Shown in pieces: positions 9,155 through 17,428 of a stretch of DNA of 48,040 nucleotides. Source of the stretch: an uncultured Lachnospiraceae bacterium (GTDB taxonomy: Bacteria; Bacillota; Clostridia; Lachnospirales; Lachnospiraceae); the NCBI GenBank assembly GCA_910588775.1, contig CAJURH010000020.1:1-48040 (forward strand). Reading direction: 5' to 3'. Every line of letters begins with the position of its first letter. Positions within the stretch are counted from its first letter, which is position 1. Under the pieces are notes generated by a model that saw only the letters and a program-made list of their open reading frames with translations, made no database searches and was not told the origin of the DNA. The position numbers were made by a program, and so were the translations under genes.

Positions 9155-9909
9155 AACAAAGCCCCCAAATAAATGGCCGCAGAAAATCCCAGCGCCAGCG
9201 CCGCCGCCCTTAGAAGCGCTTCCGTCAGCCTTAAAATTCCCGATATATTGTCGCCCACAAGCATATCCCTGGCGGCGTTTGTGATGGCGATTCCAGGAAC
9301 CAGCAGCATAATATCCCCAATCATAATGTTGTCCGCCTGCAGCCCGGGATCCGCCTTGGCCAGCGCACATATAATTACGCCGATAAACAGTGAAGTAAAA
9401 AACAGATAGATGGTGGAGTTATCCCAGAGCGGCTCTATGTGTATCTGCATCCAGCAAATCAGACATCCCAAAACCGCCACTGCCACCGCCTCCAGAACGC
9501 TGCCTCCAAAAAATAAAGTGAAGCTTCCCGCTCCCAAGACACTGCCCACATACAATTTCTTCCGGTTCTCAGCATGCCGGGAAACAGACTCTAGTTGCTC
9601 ATAAAACTCTTCCGGCGACAAAAAGCCACTGCAGATTTCCCGGCTTAGAGCATTCAGCTTGTCAATTTTATAAAAATTATGGCTCTGGCCTCCCTTAATC
9701 CTTCGAATCTGGGTAAGCTCCGCCTCTCCCCCAAAGGAAACCGTAAGGACAATGGCCTCTGTAATCACAAATGCATGCACCTTGACCGCGCCGCAAGCTT
9801 TCCCAATACGCTCCAGCGTATCTTCCACCCGGTTGATTTCCGCCCCGCTGCCCAGCAAGTTTTCACCAATATTCAAAAGCTCGCACAATAATTTTTCCTG
9901 TTCATTCAT
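9151..9909 (-). CDS. Threonine/serine exporter family protein, ThrE (YjjP-like)
   Basis: A 252-aa ThrE-domain (PF06738) membrane protein. It starts MNEQEKLLCELLNIGENLL and carries GAEINRVEDTLERIGKACG and FVITEAIVLTV in the soluble N-terminal part, then membrane segments including VPGIAITNAARDMLVGD. The family exports threonine and serine, or dicarboxylates in the E. coli YjjPB pair. ATG at 9909 is the first in-frame ATG consistent with the family. It is divergent from the rRNA methyltransferase gene at 9986. Confidence 0.87.
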   Translation of the reverse strand: MNEQEKLLCELLNIGENLLGSGAEINRVEDTLERIGKACGAVKVHAFVITEAIVLTVSFGGEAELTQIRRIKGGQSHNFYKIDKLNALSREICSGFLSPEEFYEQLESVSRHAENRKKLYVGSVLGAGSFTLFFGGSVLEAVAVAVLGCLICWMQIHIEPLWDNSTIYLFFTSLFIGVIICALAKADPGLQADNIMIGDIMLLVPGIAITNAARDMLVGDNISGILRLTEALLRAAALALGFSAAIYLGALL

Positions 9910-9985
9910 AACCTTAAGACAACCTTGCCCTTTCCACCTTTTTTTGATATGATAAATCCAATATTTATAAGCGGAGGTAATACAA

Positions 9986-11389
9986 ATGTTCCCCATCCAG
10001 ACACTTCCCACCGATTTCCTGACCCGCATGGAATCTATGCTGGGACCTGCATACCCGGATTTTCTGGCAAGTTACCACAAGCCCCGCAAAAACGGACTGC
10101 GCGTTAATTCCCTGAAAATCACGCCGGAAAACTTTAAACGGATATGCCCGTTTTCCCTGGAACCAATTCCCTGGGCCACAAACGGCTTTTTCTACGAACC
10201 AGAAGCGCGGCCCGCCGCCAGCCCCCTCTACCGCCTGGGGCTCTATTATCTGCAGGAACCAAGCGCCATGGCCCCCGCCGCCCTGTTGCCCATTCAGCCC
10301 GGCGATAAAGTCCTAGACTTATGCGCCGCTCCCGGCGGGAAATCCACTGAGTTAGGCGCCCGGTTAAAAGGCCAGGGTCTTTTAGTGGCCAACGATATAA
10401 ATGGCCCCCGCTGCAAAGCCCTGCTGCGAAACCTGGAATTGTTCGGCATATCCAACGGATTCGTCACCAATGAAAGCCCCCAGCGGCTGGCCGGACAGTT
10501 CCCGGAATTCTTTGACAAAATCCTGGTGGACGCTCCCTGTTCCGGCGAAGGCATGTTCCGGAAAGAAGCTGCGGCCATCAAAACCTGGAACCTGGAAAAA
10601 TCCCTCTCCTGCGCCAAACTGCAACGGGAAATCTTAAAATCCGCCATCCAGATGCTCTCCCCCGGCGGGCTGCTGGCATACTCCACCTGCACATTCGCCC
10701 CAGAAGAAAACGAAGGCGCCATATCCCATGTGCTGGAATGCTATCCGGAAATGGACCTAATTGAACTCCCTCAGACACAAGACTTCACTCCTGGTAACCC
10801 CCTCTGGGGAAATGGCGATCCCCGTCTAAATCGCTGCCTGCGCCTGTGGCCTCACCGCTGTCCGGGGGAGGGGCATTTCCTGGCTCTTCTCTGTAAAAGC
10901 GGATGCGGCGAAAAAACCGAGAAAAAACGGCGCAAACTAAAAAAAGCCGAAAAAATCTCCCGTAGCCAAAAAGTTCTTCTGGAAGAATTCCTACAGCCGT
11001 TGGCTGCTGTCCTACCCATGGATTTTTCCTGGGAGCGAGTGGAAGTCCGAACGGACAAAGCCTATCTGCTGCCCCAAGATCTGCCACCCGTCAAAGGACT
11101 GCATTTCCTGCGAAACGGCTTGTTCTTGGGCGAGCTGAAGAAAAACCGCTTTGAACCCAGCCAACCGCTGGCCCTGGCTCTGACTGGCGCGCCCCCCGCC
11201 CGCATGGACATCCCAAGCATGGATGCGCGCATCCACAACTACCTGCAAGGGGAACCCATTCCCACAGCTCCTGGAGAATGCACAGTTACTTCCGGTTGGG
11301 CCGTCCTGTGTGCGGATGGTTTTCCTCTGGGCTGGGGCAAACTGGTAAACGGCATGCTCAAGAATAAATATCCCAGCGGGTGGCGCTAA
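9986..11389 (+). CDS. rRNA m5C methyltransferase, NOL1/NOP2/Sun family (RsmF-like)
   Basis: A 467-aa SAM-dependent RNA methyltransferase. An N-terminal region (KPRKNGLRVNSLKI) is followed by the catalytic domain with motif I LDLCAAPGGKSTELGARL, catalytic LVDAPCSGEGMFRK and the second cysteine in LAYSTCTFAPEENEGAI. A C-terminal RNA-binding extension (about residues 320-467) is like that of E. coli RsmF (YebU) and Firmicute homologues. It likely methylates one or more 16S rRNA cytosines. The start has GGAGG 9 nt upstream. It is monocistronic, on the opposite strand to its neighbours, followed by a strong inverted repeat. Confidence 0.9.
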   Translation: MFPIQTLPTDFLTRMESMLGPAYPDFLASYHKPRKNGLRVNSLKITPENFKRICPFSLEPIPWATNGFFYEPEARPAASPLYRLGLYYLQEPSAMAPAALLPIQPGDKVLDLCAAPGGKSTELGARLKGQGLLVANDINGPRCKALLRNLELFGISNGFVTNESPQRLAGQFPEFFDKILVDAPCSGEGMFRKEAAAIKTWNLEKSLSCAKLQREILKSAIQMLSPGGLLAYSTCTFAPEENEGAISHVLECYPEMDLIELPQTQDFTPGNPLWGNGDPRLNRCLRLWPHRCPGEGHFLALLCKSGCGEKTEKKRRKLKKAEKISRSQKVLLEEFLQPLAAVLPMDFSWERVEVRTDKAYLLPQDLPPVKGLHFLRNGLFLGELKKNRFEPSQPLALALTGAPPARMDIPSMDARIHNYLQGEPIPTAPGECTVTSGWAVLCADGFPLGWGKLVNGMLKNKYPSGWR

Positions 11390-11405
11390 AATATATCCCA
11401 CAACC

Positions 11406-11481
11406 CATTTACGTCAACTGCACGTCACCATTTACATCCCCGAGCATTCACACAAAAGCGGGCGTGCAGTTGACGCAAATG
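11406..11481. repeat. Long inverted repeat between rRNA methyltransferase and rpn genes
   Basis: The arms 11406-11426 and 11461-11481 are nearly perfect complements (core CGTCAACTGCACG exact, two mismatches over about 21 bp) around a 34-nt spacer. There is no T run next to either arm, so it is not a classic terminator, although it could end both convergent transcripts. It could also be a small mobile palindrome. Confidence 0.7.
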
Positions 11482-11489
11482 ATAGCAGA

Positions 11490-11690
11490 CTATATCCGGG
11501 CTGTTTCCATCTCCCTGCAAATTTTAATCTCGTCTTTCGATGTATCGCATAACAAGACAATCTGTTCATCGCTGAAGCCTTGCTCAAGCATCTTGATAAT
11601 TATTTTCCGGCGTTCTTCTTCCCTTCCTTCTTCCCTTCCTTCTTCTCTTCCTATTTCCTGATTCTCCTGATCCCGCATCCACAACGTCAT
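11490..11690 (-). CDS. Candidate internal small Rpn product (RpnS-like), 66 aa
   Basis: Inside the rpn frame, ATG at 11690 (Met206) is preceded by a perfect GGAGG (11700-11704) with 9-nt spacing, stronger than needed by chance in coding DNA. Translation from it would give MTLWMRDQENQEIGREE followed by the repeat coil and the conserved C terminus, without the nuclease core. This matches the arrangement described for E. coli RpnA, where the internally encoded short protein blocks the toxin. This is inference from the site and the family; expression is not shown. Confidence 0.4.
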   Translation of the reverse strand: MTLWMRDQENQEIGREEGREEGREEERRKIIIKMLEQGFSDEQIVLLCDTSKDEIKICREMETARI

Positions 11691-12305
11691 ATACTCCCGC
11701 CTCCATTCCTCATTCAATTTTGCCCGCTCCACTTTGGCCTGAATTTCTTTTACAAACGGATTGTCGCTCTCCTCCCCATTCACATATTTCAGAAATTCTC
11801 TTACATCTTCCTGGTCCGCATGCATATAGTCTTTGGCGTTGAAAAATATCTTCCTCGCTCCATCCTTCAATTTCAACGCGCTGTCTTCCAGGCACAGATT
11901 TTCAAATGAATACTGCGCTCTTCCGCCTTTAAATGGGTCAAATGTGCAAATGAATATTATATAGCTTTCCTTTAATTTCTTATAACTCTCTCCCTTTTCT
12001 ATGGTATTTAAATCTATAATTCCCTGATAGTATCGGCTTCTCCAGGGTAAATCTTTCTTATCGGTTGTCTGCATTTCCAAATCAAACACACGATTTCCAT
12101 CCTCCACATACACATCCAGGCGCACGCTTTTTGCGTCTTTCTCAACATCAATCGTTTTCTGTTGATCCAGATATGCAATGTCCTGAATCTGGATCTGCAG
12201 TAATTTTTCTAAGAGCGCTTTACAAATTTCCTTATCGCTCATTACTTTGGCAAAAAGAAAATCATTCTTTATTTCTAACGTTTCCCATGCCCCGACTTTT
12301 TTCAT
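11490..12305 (-). CDS. Rpn-family recombination-promoting nuclease (PD-(D/E)XK)
   Basis: A 271-aa member of the Rpn/PF12784 nuclease family. The N terminus has KNDFLFAKVMSDKEI, and the PD-(D/E)XK core is visible as RLDVYVEDG (Asp64) and DLEMQTTD (Glu77, Gln79). The C-terminal part is an amphipathic coil with three tandem GREE units encoded by a 12-bp repeat (11616-11651). Rpn proteins are DNA endonucleases that raise recA-independent recombination; in E. coli rpnA a small antitoxin is made from an internal start. A comparable internal ATG lies at 11690. The start ATG has GAGGA upstream. Confidence 0.85.
   Translation of the reverse strand: MKKVGAWETLEIKNDFLFAKVMSDKEICKALLEKLLQIQIQDIAYLDQQKTIDVEKDAKSVRLDVYVEDGNRVFDLEMQTTDKKDLPWRSRYYQGIIDLNTIEKGESYKKLKESYIIFICTFDPFKGGRAQYSFENLCLEDSALKLKDGARKIFFNAKDYMHADQEDVREFLKYVNGEESDNPFVKEIQAKVERAKLNEEWRREYMTLWMRDQENQEIGREEGREEGREEERRKIIIKMLEQGFSDEQIVLLCDTSKDEIKICREMETARI
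11616..11651 (-). repeat. 12-bp tandem repeat inside rpn (three units)
   Basis: Three consecutive units of GGAAGGGAAGAA (the first has one change) encode Gly-Arg-Glu-Glu. Units of 12 bp keep the frame, so copy-number change would only alter coil length. Confidence 0.7.
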
Positions 12306-12369
12306 GTCATTCCTCTATCCATCGTTTCCATTATTATATCTTTGTCCCGCTTGAAATGCAACACATAAC

Positions 12370-12413
12370 AAATTTTGAGGGTCGCCGCTTCTTCGGCTCC
12401 CCTCAAAATTTTG
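12370..12413 (-). terminator. Strong stem-loop after rlmH
   Basis: AAATTTTGAGGG (12370-12381) pairs with CCCTCAAAATTT on the right (within 12399-12413), with an inner GCCG/CGGC pair. It lies 12 nt past the rlmH stop and upstream of rpn. The U run is short, so it may also act as an mRNA 3' end stabiliser. Confidence 0.55.
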
Positions 12414-12424
12414 CACCGCAGCCT

Positions 12425-12904
12425 TTATTTATGATACGGCTCTCCTTTGATAATCCGGTAACTGCGATATATCTGTTCCAGCAGAATCACCCGCATAAGC
12501 TGGTGGGGAAAGGTCATTTTGGAAAAACTCAAAGAAAAGTCAGATTTCTCCAATATATTTTTCCCCAATCCCAGCGATCCGCCAATCACGAACACAATGT
12601 GGCTGACGCCTCCCACTGCCAGGCTGTCGATTTTACTGGCAAACTGCTGGGAAGTAAGCTGTTGGCCAGAAATCTCCAAGGTGACTACATAGGCGTCTTT
12701 TGGAAGGCATTTCAAAAGCCGTTCCCCTTCTTTTTTCAAAACCAGCTCCACCTGGGAGCCGTCCAGAAAATCAGGGGTTTTCTCATCCGCCACTTCCACA
12801 ATCTCCAATTTGCAGTATTTGCTCAGCCGCTTGGCGTATTCCTTTATTCCTTCTTTTAAATACGTTTCTTTTATTTTTCCCACTGTAAGCGCCGTCACAC
12901 GCAT
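12425..12904 (-). CDS. rlmH: 23S rRNA (pseudouridine1915-N3)-methyltransferase RlmH
   Basis: A 159-aa SPOUT methyltransferase, the usual RlmH length. It shows the N terminus MRVTALTVGKIKETYLKEGI, the SAM-binding knot FVIGGSLGLGKNIL, and the conserved tail QIYRSYRIIKGEPYHK. It methylates pseudouridine 1915 in helix 69 of 23S rRNA on assembled ribosomes. It lies 14 nt from the preceding zinc-ribbon protein gene, suggesting cotranscription. Confidence 0.96.
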   Translation of the reverse strand: MRVTALTVGKIKETYLKEGIKEYAKRLSKYCKLEIVEVADEKTPDFLDGSQVELVLKKEGERLLKCLPKDAYVVTLEISGQQLTSQQFASKIDSLAVGGVSHIVFVIGGSLGLGKNILEKSDFSLSFSKMTFPHQLMRVILLEQIYRSYRIIKGEPYHK

Positions 12905-12918
12905 GTTTCAACATCCCC

Positions 12919-14007
12919 CTATTCATACAGGTAATAATTCCGGCTGGCCACATCACTGACTTTGCCATTTGCGCCCACCAAGATTACATAGAATGTGTGC
13001 TCACCCAGCGGCATTTTCACCGGAGAGGTATACTCTGCGCTGTCTTCTGTGGGATGTTCGTCAAAGGCGTAATAAGCCTTAAATCCTTCCGGCACATCCA
13101 CTGTAATGCCCTCGTCTTTGTCATAATAACCGGAATCCGGCATGACGTCCGGTTCCTCTGGCGCGTTTGGAATCACCGTATACTTTCGGTATATGACATC
13201 GCTGAAGACGCCATGGGAATTTTCCCCGACCACATACAGCTCGGTCACTCCCTGACCGATGGAAATCGGCCCTTCGTAGTGAATGCTTTTTCCAGTGGGC
13301 TTACTACCATCCAGGGTGTAGTAATAGCGCACGCCTTTTTCCTCCTCGATGACTGCCTGCATCTCTTCATCATAGACCCCTGTGGCCGGCGTGATTTCCG
13401 GGTCCGCGCACAGATAGTGGTCGAACGCTTCGTGGATGCTCAAGGATCTGACATCTTTAAGGAGCGCTTTTATTTTCTCCGGTCGGCCCGCCTCCTTGTA
13501 AAGACCGATTAACTGTTCGTAATAGCCAAGACTGTCCGCATGGCCTTTCAGATTTCCCTCCAGCACTTTAATGGCGCCAGGCAGGTCGCCCTGTTTTTGC
13601 AGCGCCTGCGCCAGCAAAATGGCGGCCTTTCCTTTTCCCGGACTGATGGTCAGCGCCTTGTCCGCATATTCCAGCGCGCGTTCGTACTGTCCGCGCTCGT
13701 ATGCCCGCTGCGCCAAACTATACTGAATCAGATAGGAACGATCCGCACACCAGAAAATGCAGACGCATAGTCCAAAAAATCCCAGCGCAAACACCTTCCA
13801 GAATGCGCGCCGCCTAAGAAGCGAACCGCTTTTTTTCTTAAGCTCTTCCAGACGCTGTTTCTGCTCTTTTTGCATCCGCCGTTTTGTTTCTTTTTGCATC
13901 AAGGTTTCCACTGTATTATATTCCGCTACCCAATGAATTTCCTGCAGGCATTTGGGACAGTACAGACTGCCCGATTCCACCTGCGCACCGCATTTGGGAC
14001 ATTTCAT
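12919..14007 (-). CDS. Zinc-ribbon, TPR and Fn3-associated-domain membrane protein
   Basis: A 362-aa protein of unrecognised specific function. The order is a zinc ribbon at residues 3-19 (CPKCGAQV...CPKC), a basic coiled region to about 65, one transmembrane helix (FWKVFALGFFGLCVCIFW), TPR-like repeats at about 95-180 (RAYERGQYERALEYADKAL), and two beta modules. The first of these, YYYTLDGSKPTGKSIHYEGP, is the chitobiase/Fn3-associated signature. The zinc ribbon would be cytoplasmic and the TPR and beta part outside. It may be a cell-surface scaffold. It sits between ftsK and rlmH in one direction. Confidence 0.75.
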   Translation of the reverse strand: MKCPKCGAQVESGSLYCPKCLQEIHWVAEYNTVETLMQKETKRRMQKEQKQRLEELKKKSGSLLRRRAFWKVFALGFFGLCVCIFWCADRSYLIQYSLAQRAYERGQYERALEYADKALTISPGKGKAAILLAQALQKQGDLPGAIKVLEGNLKGHADSLGYYEQLIGLYKEAGRPEKIKALLKDVRSLSIHEAFDHYLCADPEITPATGVYDEEMQAVIEEEKGVRYYYTLDGSKPTGKSIHYEGPISIGQGVTELYVVGENSHGVFSDVIYRKYTVIPNAPEEPDVMPDSGYYDKDEGITVDVPEGFKAYYAFDEHPTEDSAEYTSPVKMPLGEHTFYVILVGANGKVSDVASRNYYLYE

Positions 14008-14042
14008 ATCTTCTTCCTCATGCCGCTGGAGCGCAGCAATTT

Positions 14043-16406
14043 TTACTTCTCTTTTATATATTCTTCAAATTCTTCCGCAGACATAAGCACTTTTCTGGGC
14101 TTTGTCCCTTCCTCTGGCCCTACCACATTTGCTTGGGACAACTGATCCATAATCCTGGCCGCCCGGTTAAATCCAATCTTGAACGCCCTTTGCAGCATTC
14201 CGATGGACGCTTTATCCTTTTCGATAATTAATTTCCCAGCATCCACAAAATACGCATCCCGGTCGCCCCCTTCAGAAGCCTCGCCTCCAGAAGAGGGTAT
14301 AGCTGTGATTATCTCTTGCTGCATCCGCTCGTCGTATTGGGTTTTGGGATTCCCGGCCGACAGAAATTCCACTACTTTACTTACTTCCTCATCGGACACA
14401 AAAGCCCCTTGCAGACGGGCCGGTTTCTGGTACCCCTGGGGATAAAAGAGCATGTCCCCTTTTCCCAGCAGCTTTTCCGCGCCATTCATGTCCAATATCG
14501 TGCGGGAATCCACGCCGGATGAAACCGCAAAGGCGATTCTGGACGGCATGTTGGCCTTAATTAGCCCAGTGATTACATTTACCGAAGGTCTCTGCGTGGC
14601 GATAATCAGATGAATGCCCGCGGCCCGGGCCAACTGGGCCAGACGGCAGATCGCGTCTTCCACCTCCCCCGGCGCAACCATCATCAGGTCCGCCAGCTCG
14701 TCCACAATGATGACAATCTGGGGCATAGTCTTGGGTCTCTCCTCTTCCTGTGAAAAGGTCATTCCCTGTATTTTCTGGCTGTAATCTTCCAGATTCCGCA
14801 CGTTATATTCCGCAAATGTATTGTAGCGGTCCGTCATCTCCGCCACCGCCCAGTTCAGCGCTCCGGCCGCTTTCTTCGGGTCTGTGACCACCGGAATCAA
14901 CAGGTGAGGAATGCCGTTGTACACGCTCAATTCCACCACTTTGGGGTCAATCATAATCATTTTCACCTGGTCCGGCTGCGCTTTGTATAAGACGCTCATA
15001 ATCAGTGTGTTGATGCACACGGATTTTCCCGAGCCTGTGGCGCCTGCAATCAGCAGATGGGGCATCTTGGCAATGTCCGTGATCACCGGCTTGCCGGCAA
15101 TGTCCTTGCCCGCCGCAAAGGACAAGCTGGACTTGGCTTTCTGAAATTCCGGCGACTGCAGCAAGTCCCGGAGCATCACTGCGCTGTTTTCCTTGTTGGG
15201 CACTTCAATGCCAACCGCCGCTTTTCCCGGTATGGGAGCTTCAATCCGAATATCCGCCGTGGCCAGATTCAGCTTAATGTCATCGGCCAGATTTACAATC
15301 TTACTGACTTTAACGCCCTGTTCCGGCTGCAATTCATATCGGGTCACAGTTGGTCCGCAGCTTACATTGGAAATCGTCACGTTTACACCAAAGTTATGAA
15401 GCGTATCCTGTAATTTCCGAGCCGTCTCCCGCAGATATTTGTCCGAATCCCCCCCTTTTGCCTGCTTTCCCTTTTTTAACAAAGACATGGGGGGAAATTT
15501 ATAAACGCCTGGGTCACCGGAAATCTCCACCTGCCGGGACAACTCTTCCATAGCCTTTTCTTCCTCTGCCTTAGCGTCTTTGGCGCTGTCCTTGGCAAGC
15601 GGATCGCTTCTCTGGATCTCGAACACATTCTGAATGGTCTCTTCTATAACCGGCGTCTCTTCCCGCTCCTTTGGATGAGCGTCCTGTTCCTTTGGCGGCG
15701 CTGCCAACTCCACATTCACCGGTATGGGCGCGCACTCATCTTTTCTTCGGCCTCTCCTTCTTCCGCTCTCAGGCTCCTTATCGATTACAACCGCTTCTTT
15801 TCGCCGCCGCGCTCTCTCTTGCCGCTCCACGCTTGACCGCTCCCGTACGCCCAGAAATGCTTTCCGGATAAAACCGAGAAAAGACCTCTGGGTAATCAAG
15901 ATCAGGGATATGATTTCTCCAAAAATCAACAGAATGTAAGCGCCCAGCATACCGAAAGCAAAGCAAAACAGCCGGCTGACCACCCCGCCTACAACGCCGC
16001 CTCCCACCTGAGAATCAGCGGAAACCCGGTAATACTGACTGACTTGCCAATATGCCGTATCTCCCTGGGTCAACAACTGCAAAAGTCCGCATAGAAAACA
16101 AAAAAAGAAAATGCCCGCTGTAATTTTCTTGTATGCCAGAGGATTGCCCATATTAATATAGAAGAAAACAGCGCCAACAAATAAAAAAACCGGAAATATG
16201 TAAGAAGCGATTCCAAAAATTCCGAAAAAACAGGCGCTAACTGCATTTCCCAGAAATCCTCCCAGGCCAAAGTTACTCAAAAACAAAATAATCGAAACAG
16301 CCAGCATGAGTAACAGGATAATTTCCCCTAAAAAATTCTTTTGGGCCGCTTTTTTCCCACGCCCTCTCTTGCCCGCCGTGCGCTTTCTCTTAGTGGCCGT
16401 CGCCAT
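14043..16406 (-). CDS. ftsK: DNA translocase FtsK/SpoIIIE
   Basis: A 787-aa membrane-anchored DNA pump that clears chromosomes from the division septum; in sporulating Firmicutes the SpoIIIE form moves DNA into the forespore. After a basic start (MATATKRKRTAGKRGRGKK) there are about four transmembrane helices, a charged linker to about residue 300, then the motor domain with NVSCGPTVTRYELQPEQGVK and Walker A LIAGATGSGKSVCINTL. Walker B is MPQIVIIVDELADLMM. A C-terminal gamma winged helix (LQRAFKIGFNRAARIMDQL) recognises KOPS-like sites. GGAGGGAG precedes the ATG. The tepA neighbourhood matches Bacillus spoIIIE. Confidence 0.95.
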   Translation of the reverse strand: MATATKRKRTAGKRGRGKKAAQKNFLGEIILLLMLAVSIILFLSNFGLGGFLGNAVSACFFGIFGIASYIFPVFLFVGAVFFYINMGNPLAYKKITAGIFFFCFLCGLLQLLTQGDTAYWQVSQYYRVSADSQVGGGVVGGVVSRLFCFAFGMLGAYILLIFGEIISLILITQRSFLGFIRKAFLGVRERSSVERQERARRRKEAVVIDKEPESGRRRGRRKDECAPIPVNVELAAPPKEQDAHPKEREETPVIEETIQNVFEIQRSDPLAKDSAKDAKAEEEKAMEELSRQVEISGDPGVYKFPPMSLLKKGKQAKGGDSDKYLRETARKLQDTLHNFGVNVTISNVSCGPTVTRYELQPEQGVKVSKIVNLADDIKLNLATADIRIEAPIPGKAAVGIEVPNKENSAVMLRDLLQSPEFQKAKSSLSFAAGKDIAGKPVITDIAKMPHLLIAGATGSGKSVCINTLIMSVLYKAQPDQVKMIMIDPKVVELSVYNGIPHLLIPVVTDPKKAAGALNWAVAEMTDRYNTFAEYNVRNLEDYSQKIQGMTFSQEEERPKTMPQIVIIVDELADLMMVAPGEVEDAICRLAQLARAAGIHLIIATQRPSVNVITGLIKANMPSRIAFAVSSGVDSRTILDMNGAEKLLGKGDMLFYPQGYQKPARLQGAFVSDEEVSKVVEFLSAGNPKTQYDERMQQEIITAIPSSGGEASEGGDRDAYFVDAGKLIIEKDKASIGMLQRAFKIGFNRAARIMDQLSQANVVGPEEGTKPRKVLMSAEEFEEYIKEK

Positions 16407-16418
16407 CTGTTCTCCCTC

Positions 16419-17294
16419 CTACTTCACAACACTGCTCACAATCGCTACAATTCCCAGAAAAAAATTATAACACGCAAATCCCCGAAACCTGGCACGCTGT
16501 AGATATTTCGTCATCCGCCGAATCAGAAAAAATCCTATGACGCCAGCCACCAAAGCTCCGCAGAAATAATATGCAAACAGTTTTCCCGATATAGACATCT
16601 CCCCTAACTGGCCCAGTTCCAGAATCAACGCCCCCAGAACCGCCGGTATGGCCATCAAAAAAGTGAATTTCACCGCTACTTTCCTGTTCAGTCCGCACAA
16701 CAGCCCCACCGACATAGAAACCCCTGTCCTAGAAATGCCGGGAAAAGACGCTATGCCCTGGCAAATACCCATCCACACGGCTCTGTCGTAAGTCATATCC
16801 TTAGGAATCTTGTCGCCGGTCGCGATAAAATCAATGACCAGAAGCAAAATAGCGGACATCATCATGCCAATTCCAATGGCCATGGGACTGCCAAACGCAA
16901 TCTGCACCAAATGCCTAGAGGACACTCCCAGCGCCGCCATCGGTATGACCGCCACCATAAGCAGCAGCGTCAATTTGCGGTAATTAGTCCCGCTGATTTT
17001 CTGGTAACGTTTGTCTGCTCCGTTCTTCTTATTCTCTACGAAAATCCGTATATTGGTCAGGACATCCACGCTAATCAGGATAGTTTCCGCCACAATCTTC
17101 TGAATGTCTCTCCAAAACGCCAGTACAATAGCAAACAAAGTGGCCAGATGCAGCAGCGCTTCAAACAATAGCGTTTCCGGCCCTCCTATGTGAAAAAAGT
17201 CCTCAATCAATCCGGCATGACCAGAACTGCTTACCGGCATAAAGGCAGTTATCCCATGTACAATGCCAATCAATACCGCTTGAAAAAAATCCAT
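16419..17294 (-). CDS. uppP: UppP/BacA-family protein with altered first motif
   Basis: A 291-aa polytopic membrane protein of the undecaprenyl-diphosphatase family, which recycles the cell-wall lipid carrier. Motif 2 is present (SFPGISRTGVSMSVGLL) and motif 1 keeps PVSSSGH, but the usual (E/Q)GxTEF before it reads VHGITAF: His13 and Ala17 replace the two acidic or polar residues that matter for catalysis in E. coli UppP. The start is ATG 17294 after GGAGGG; the longer frame is not needed. Either it is a divergent enzyme using other ligands, or a UppP-like lipid-binding or transport protein. The promoter is at 17347-17375. Confidence 0.8.
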   Translation of the reverse strand: MDFFQAVLIGIVHGITAFMPVSSSGHAGLIEDFFHIGGPETLLFEALLHLATLFAIVLAFWRDIQKIVAETILISVDVLTNIRIFVENKKNGADKRYQKISGTNYRKLTLLLMVAVIPMAALGVSSRHLVQIAFGSPMAIGIGMMMSAILLLVIDFIATGDKIPKDMTYDRAVWMGICQGIASFPGISRTGVSMSVGLLCGLNRKVAVKFTFLMAIPAVLGALILELGQLGEMSISGKLFAYYFCGALVAGVIGFFLIRRMTKYLQRARFRGFACYNFFLGIVAIVSSVVK

Positions 17295-17346
17295 GATACC
17301 CTCCGTTTTGCATGCATATTCGTGAATCGTTACAAGCGTATGAACC

Positions 17347-17375
17347 ATTATAGCATAAGACCTATAAAAAAACAA
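17347..17375 (-). promoter_or_regulatory. Sigma-A-like promoter for the uppP-like gene
   Basis: On the minus strand, TTGTTT (17370-17375), 17 nt, then a perfect TATAAT (17347-17352), about 50 nt before the ATG. Confidence 0.55.
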
Positions 17376-17428
17376 ACCGCAGAATTTATCTCATTCCACA
17401 GTCTGTTCTTCTAATTTTTTCCATCATT

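Noticed and set aside
9155..9370. N-terminal extension of the ThrE_2 gene
   Set aside because: The extra 72 codons overlap the partner ThrE gene in another frame and have no family similarity; ATG at 9154 with ATGA coupling is preferred.
12065..12859. 264-codon plus-strand frame
   Set aside because: It runs antisense through rpn and rlmH, both well supported, and has no recognisable domain.
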